Shown piece by piece: positions 62,901-64,000 of a DNA stretch of 64,000 nucleotides (its first letter is position 1; the number at the start of each line of letters is the position of its first letter). Location: contig NW_024881327.1 of NCBI RefSeq assembly GCF_018691265.1, forward strand, positions 27,414,464-27,478,463, read 5' to 3'. The notes below the pieces were generated by a model, which was given only the letters and a program-made list of their open reading frames with translations, was not told the DNA's origin and did not search any database. The translations under genes were made by a program, and so were the position numbers. Source of the stretch: Tyto alba (Eukaryota > Chordata > Aves > Strigiformes > Tytonidae).

Positions 62901-63941
62901 AATCGATTTCCCATCTGGCTCAGGGATGTTAAAAAAAGGTATTTCCGAATACCTACTTAACCAAATTCCATGGCCTTGAAAACAAGAACAAGATAAAGTG
63001 AGTCAGTTGTATGTAAACTGTACCACAGTTTGAGGTCAGTGTTAGCTGTTACGCTCTGCCGTTCTTTCTAAGCTTTTAAACTACCATTTTATCTCTTGAG
63101 TTTTTCCCTCAACAGGAACCCCATTAAAATTAATTAAGTACCAATGCACACACAAATAAATACCTTACATGCATTTCTATTTATGGCACATCTATACAAC
63201 ATATCTCAGAACAAAAGGAATACTACCTACCCTTGATAAACACATTTCCCCCCCTCCCAGAAACACCTCTGGCAATTAAATGTCTTATCCTTGCTTGTCC
63301 AGCAAGGACTTAACCTGTGAACACCATGTTATCATTATTACGCACAGTCTGAAGAAGCCTTTTTGAATATTTTAAGCACCTTTTTGATTTGTCATAGAAA
63401 TTAGTCTGTTTAGATTTACACAAGCTCACTGATCAGTCCCTAAAATATCAAGTCCTTACAATTCTAGTCACACTAGGCCTCTCCCCACAATGCTGTATAT
63501 ACATCTCATGTTACCCAAAACATCCTTAGAGAAAGTAGGAGAGTAATTAATGAGAAAAAAAAATAAAAAAATAATTGGAGTAACAGGTTCCACACCTAAA
63601 AACTCACACCAGGCACATACTCCTTGAACACTCCAGGTTAAACATGACAACATGAACTAAAACCTGGCAGAATCCCCAGCTGCTAGGAAATTACACATGG
63701 ATAAAGGCAGTTTTCGAGATGGGCTGTTAAAATATATCAGCCCCAAATTAAAACACTAAGCATTGTAGGCTGAGAAGAAAATAGCATGAGTCTGCCAATT
63801 CTCACTTACCTATTGCACCAGTTAAACACATCAAAATTAGAAGCAGAACACACCAAAGAATATCAGTGTTCACTCTTCTTTCCAATTTACTGCGCTTGTA
63901 ATGAGGGCCGCTGTTATTCAGCATGGCTTTGGTTTCATGAC
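35430..63941 (-). CDS. ATP10D: ATP10D (class V P4-ATPase lipid flippase), 17 coding exons; gene span
   Basis: P4-ATPases use ATP to move lipids from the outer to the inner leaflet, with a CDC50/TMEM30 partner. Human ATP10D is reported to move glucosylceramide. Seventeen exons from 63941 down to 35430 give about 1190 residues, against 1426 for the whole human protein. Seen in order: TM3, TM4 with IPVSL, the phosphorylation motif DKTGTLT, N-domain [10 protein letters not shown] and KGADSVMM, P-domain LTGDK, TPLQKS and GDGANDVSM, then TM5-10 and a cytosolic tail. The actuator domain and TM1-2 lie beyond 64000. All exon phases agree except inside exon 57588-57777, which holds one extra base. It is convergent with CORIN, as in human. 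Confidence 0.96.
36939..36972. repeat. Perfect inverted repeat, 14-bp arms, 6-nt loop
   Basis: The left arm GCTTTTCTACTTCA (36939-36952) is the exact reverse complement of the right arm TGAAGTAGAAAAGC (36959-36972), with the loop AGTCAC. It would form a hairpin in RNA from either strand. Confidence 0.9.
37350..39530 (+). mobile_element. CR1 LINE, 5'-truncated, 2.2 kb, antisense to ATP10D
   Basis: Plus-strand CR1 ending in the typical tail TTCTGTGATTCTATGA at about 39515-39530. Recognisable parts are the pre-RT word CATCCCAACAAAGAGGAAGT (37549 on), RT segments [19 protein letters not shown] and [20 protein letters not shown], the catalytic box [12 protein letters not shown] (about 38658-38691), then the C-terminal part to the 3' UTR. 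The frame is interrupted by stops and shifts (for example TAA near 38401), so it is dead. The endonuclease part is absent. The left edge is approximate. Confidence 0.92.
40518..40705 (-). CDS. ATP10D: ATP10D exon: TM9 and TM10
   Basis: 188 nt, phase 0 to 2. It encodes [20 protein letters not shown] (TM9), then [20 protein letters not shown] and [23 protein letters not shown] (TM10). [10 protein letters not shown] matches the human protein exactly. Confidence 0.95.
40706..42041 (-). other. ATP10D intron
   Basis: 1.3 kb. A short relic at about 41830-41900 with the inverted repeat CCATTGG..CCAATGG (41872-41887) resembles an old amniote interspersed repeat. Nothing else seen. Confidence 0.65.
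42042..42146 (-). CDS. ATP10D: ATP10D exon: TM7-TM8 loop and TM8
   Basis: 105 nt, phase 0 at both ends. It encodes [20 protein letters not shown] then [15 protein letters not shown]. GSDxDIFxFGNPxNTAALF is the conserved ATP10 word before TM8. Confidence 0.95.
42390..42470 (-). CDS. ATP10D: ATP10D exon: TM7
   Basis: 81 nt, phase 0 at both ends, encoding [20 protein letters not shown] then [28 protein letters not shown] is nearly invariant in ATP10D. The intron to the next exon is only 243 nt (42147-42389). Confidence 0.95.
42471..45120 (-). other. ATP10D intron with CR1 fragment
   Basis: 2.65 kb. A CR1 3' fragment lies at 44030-44275. The rest has short A-rich runs and no recognised genes. 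Confidence 0.75.
44030..44275 (-). mobile_element. CR1 LINE 3' fragment, minus strand
   Basis: On the plus strand it begins with repeated AGAATAGAA words, then ATTTCAGTTGGAAGGGACCT, CATCTAGTCCAACTGTCTGA, CTAGGAAGCCTGTTCCAGTG and GTAAAGAAATGCTTCCTAAT. This is an antisense CR1 3' UTR of a subfamily different from the two long copies. Confidence 0.88.
45121..45321 (-). CDS. ATP10D: ATP10D exon: TM5-TM6 segment
   Basis: 201 nt, phase 0 at both ends. It encodes [40 protein letters not shown] and [20 protein letters not shown] followed by [17 protein letters not shown] and FTSxPPxIYGV are P4-ATPase hallmarks. Confidence 0.96.
45322..45795 (-). other. ATP10D intron
   Basis: 474 nt. No feature beyond splice signals was recognised. 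Confidence 0.7.
45796..45921 (-). CDS. ATP10D: ATP10D exon: end of P-domain and TM5 start
   Basis: 126 nt, phase 0 at both ends. It encodes [40 protein letters not shown] and NV. [22 protein letters not shown](C)YxR is the universal P4-ATPase signature after the hinge motif. Confidence 0.96.
45922..46444 (-). other. ATP10D intron
   Basis: 523 nt. Nothing recognised beyond the splice signals. An open stretch continuing past the hinge exon is only read-through. Confidence 0.7.
46445..46521 (-). CDS. ATP10D: ATP10D exon: GDGxND hinge motif
   Basis: 77 nt, phase 1 to 0. Joined to the preceding exon it encodes [20 protein letters not shown] then GQEGMQ. The two Asp of GDGAND bind the catalytic magnesium in P-type ATPases. 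Confidence 0.97.
46522..47152 (-). other. ATP10D intron
   Basis: 631 nt. No gene, RNA or repeat recognised. Confidence 0.7.
47153..47462 (-). CDS. ATP10D: ATP10D exon: P-domain, TPLQKS region
   Basis: 310 nt, phase 0 to 1. It starts [20 protein letters not shown], passes a variable low-conservation insert, then [36 protein letters not shown] and [20 protein letters not shown] is the P4 P-domain motif. The insert is where family members differ most. Confidence 0.94.
47463..49153 (-). other. ATP10D intron
   Basis: 1.7 kb, AT-rich with short A runs. No recognised repeat or gene. Confidence 0.7.
49154..49338 (-). CDS. ATP10D: ATP10D exon: P-domain, TGDK motif
   Basis: 185 nt, phase 1 to 0. It encodes [40 protein letters not shown] and [21 protein letters not shown]. 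Most P4-ATPases, human ATP10D included, have TGDKQETA. This copy reads TGDKRETA. Confidence 0.96.
49339..52324 (-). other. ATP10D intron with 45-bp tandem duplication
   Basis: 3.0 kb. It holds a two-copy 45-bp tandem repeat at 50041-50130. Open stretches on the plus strand (49365-49937) are unsupported. Confidence 0.75.
50041..50130. repeat. Tandem duplication, 2 x 45 bp
   Basis: Copy one (50041-50085) and copy two (50086-50130) start TATAGAAAGACTTTCAACAA and differ at only one base near the end (AGATA against AGAGA). Such a close match means a recent event. Confidence 0.95.
52325..52451 (-). CDS. ATP10D: ATP10D exon: N-domain end
   Basis: 127 nt, phase 0 to 1. It encodes [40 protein letters not shown] and LL, colinear with human ATP10D (AETSIDNRE is identical). 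Confidence 0.95.
52452..53340 (-). other. ATP10D intron
   Basis: 0.9 kb. No feature recognised. Confidence 0.7.
53341..53450 (-). CDS. ATP10D: ATP10D exon: N-domain, LRTLCIAKK
   Basis: 110 nt, phase 1 to 0. It encodes [20 protein letters not shown] then [26 protein letters not shown] is the conserved N-domain hinge in ATP10 proteins. Confidence 0.95.
53451..54892 (-). other. ATP10D intron
   Basis: 1.4 kb. No gene, RNA or clear repeat. Confidence 0.7.
54893..55508 (-). CDS. ATP10D: ATP10D large exon: nucleotide-binding domain
   Basis: 616 nt, phase 0 to 1. It begins [20 protein letters not shown], goes through a Ser-rich variable segment, then [15 protein letters not shown] N-domain (here [20 protein letters not shown]), [20 protein letters not shown] and [24 protein letters not shown] and [10 protein letters not shown] line the ATP site. 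The frame is open along the whole exon. Confidence 0.96.
55509..57587 (-). other. ATP10D intron
   Basis: 2.1 kb. It has a small hairpin at 55809-55832 (10-bp arms, loop GTAA). No recognised repeat family. Confidence 0.7.
57588..57777 (-). CDS. ATP10D: ATP10D exon with an apparent one-base frameshift
   Basis: 190 nt with good borders (acceptor ATCAATAG, donor GTAAGA). The first part reads [18 protein letters not shown] in the phase set by the upstream exon. The last part reads [20 protein letters not shown] and [10 protein letters not shown] in the phase needed by the next exon. The two are off by one: 189 nt would be in frame, 190 is not. The switch falls inside the stretch TTTCTTCTTCATTCC of the minus strand (about 57714-57728). 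Read straight through, the frame meets a TGA before the [15 protein letters not shown] motif. It may be an assembly error, a variant or a real lesion. Confidence 0.9.
57778..58447 (-). other. ATP10D intron
   Basis: 670 nt. Nothing recognised. Confidence 0.7.
58448..58683 (-). CDS. ATP10D: ATP10D exon: P-to-N-domain linker
   Basis: 236 nt, phase 1 to 0. It encodes [20 protein letters not shown], a poorly conserved middle, and [27 protein letters not shown] and AFSSPI are shared with human ATP10D. The middle has no catalytic motif and is likely a regulatory loop. Confidence 0.93.
58684..62447 (-). other. ATP10D intron with ancient CR1
   Basis: 3.8 kb. It holds an old CR1 copy at about 58909-59325 and a short (CA)n at 59397-59413. 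Nothing else was recognised. Confidence 0.75.
58909..59325 (+). mobile_element. Ancient CR1 LINE fragment, plus strand
   Basis: Decayed CR1 words in order: GAGCAAGAATGATCAGAGAT, TCTTGAAGTACACGAAGGGC, CTGTTTTCTATGCACACTGT, then GGGACCAGATCACCTCCTGA near its end. The order matches the CR1 ORF2 end and 3' UTR. Divergence is high. Confidence 0.7.
62448..62700 (-). CDS. ATP10D: ATP10D exon: TM4 end and phosphorylation site DKTGTLT
   Basis: 253 nt, phase 0 to 1. It encodes [60 protein letters not shown] and [20 protein letters not shown]. The D of DKTGTLT is the residue phosphorylated by ATP. IPVSL is the P4 signature in TM4 in place of the ion-binding Glu of cation pumps. Confidence 0.97.
62847..62974 (-). 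CDS. ATP10D: ATP10D exon: exoplasmic loop and TM4 start
   Basis: 128 nt, phase 1 to 0. It encodes [40 protein letters not shown] and LLQ. This is the TM3-TM4 loop and first half of TM4. The intron to the next exon is 146 nt (62701-62846). Confidence 0.95.
62975..63809 (-). other. ATP10D intron
   Basis: 835 nt. No recognised feature. Confidence 0.7.
63810..63941 (-). CDS. ATP10D: ATP10D exon: end of actuator domain and TM3 (first exon in window)
   Basis: 132 nt, phase 1 at both ends. It encodes [40 protein letters not shown] and TGAI. [21 protein letters not shown] is the P4 stretch before TM3. The phase needs a partner exon upstream, outside the window. 63942-64000 is intron. Confidence 0.95.
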
Positions 63942-64000
63942 CTGTAACCACAACAAAGGTTGAAATTCTCCAATAGCAGGTATCAGAACCACAAGTGCTT

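Noticed and set aside
1..64000. tRNA, rRNA, CRISPR array, operons or bacterial-type systems
   Set aside because: None seen. Spliced exons, long introns and LINEs show this is vertebrate chromosomal DNA.

Overview
The window looks like vertebrate, most likely bird, nuclear DNA. The repeats are CR1 LINEs with the ATTCTATG-type 3' end, plus endogenous-retrovirus LTRs of a type I know from birds. No Alu or L1 elements were seen. Species cannot be told from the sequence alone. The window holds the 3' parts of two protein-coding genes arranged tail to tail, the same order as human chromosome 4p12.

Plus strand, 1-28077: the last nine coding exons of CORIN, the type II membrane serine protease that activates pro-atrial natriuretic peptide. 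The exons encode LDLa repeats 7 and 8, the SRCR domain and the complete trypsin-like domain (His, Asp and Ser all present). All exon phases join without error, and the frame is open to a TAA at 28075-28077. The introns hold two CR1 copies, two homologous LTRs in opposite orientation and small ancient repeat relics.

28078-35429: 7.35 kb between the two stop codons. It holds the 3' UTRs of both genes and the true intergenic DNA. Several poly(A) signals are visible, but no convincing third gene.

Minus strand, 63941-35430: seventeen coding exons of ATP10D, a P4-ATPase (class V lipid flippase), from a segment ahead of TM3 to the stop. The first exons, with TM1-2 and most of the actuator domain, lie beyond the right edge. 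All P-domain and N-domain signature motifs are present. One exon (57588-57777) is 190 nt long where the flanking phases and both halves of its reading need 189 nt, so this sequence carries an apparent one-base frameshift. The last intron holds a 2.2 kb CR1 copy.

The two genes share a neighbourhood, not a pathway. I found no new multi-gene system. The most useful leads are the ATP10D frameshift, a solo LTR with a clean target-site duplication and an intact-looking promoter lying in sense inside CORIN, an ATP10D C-terminal tail that differs from the mammalian one, and a perfect 14-bp hairpin in the last ATP10D intron.
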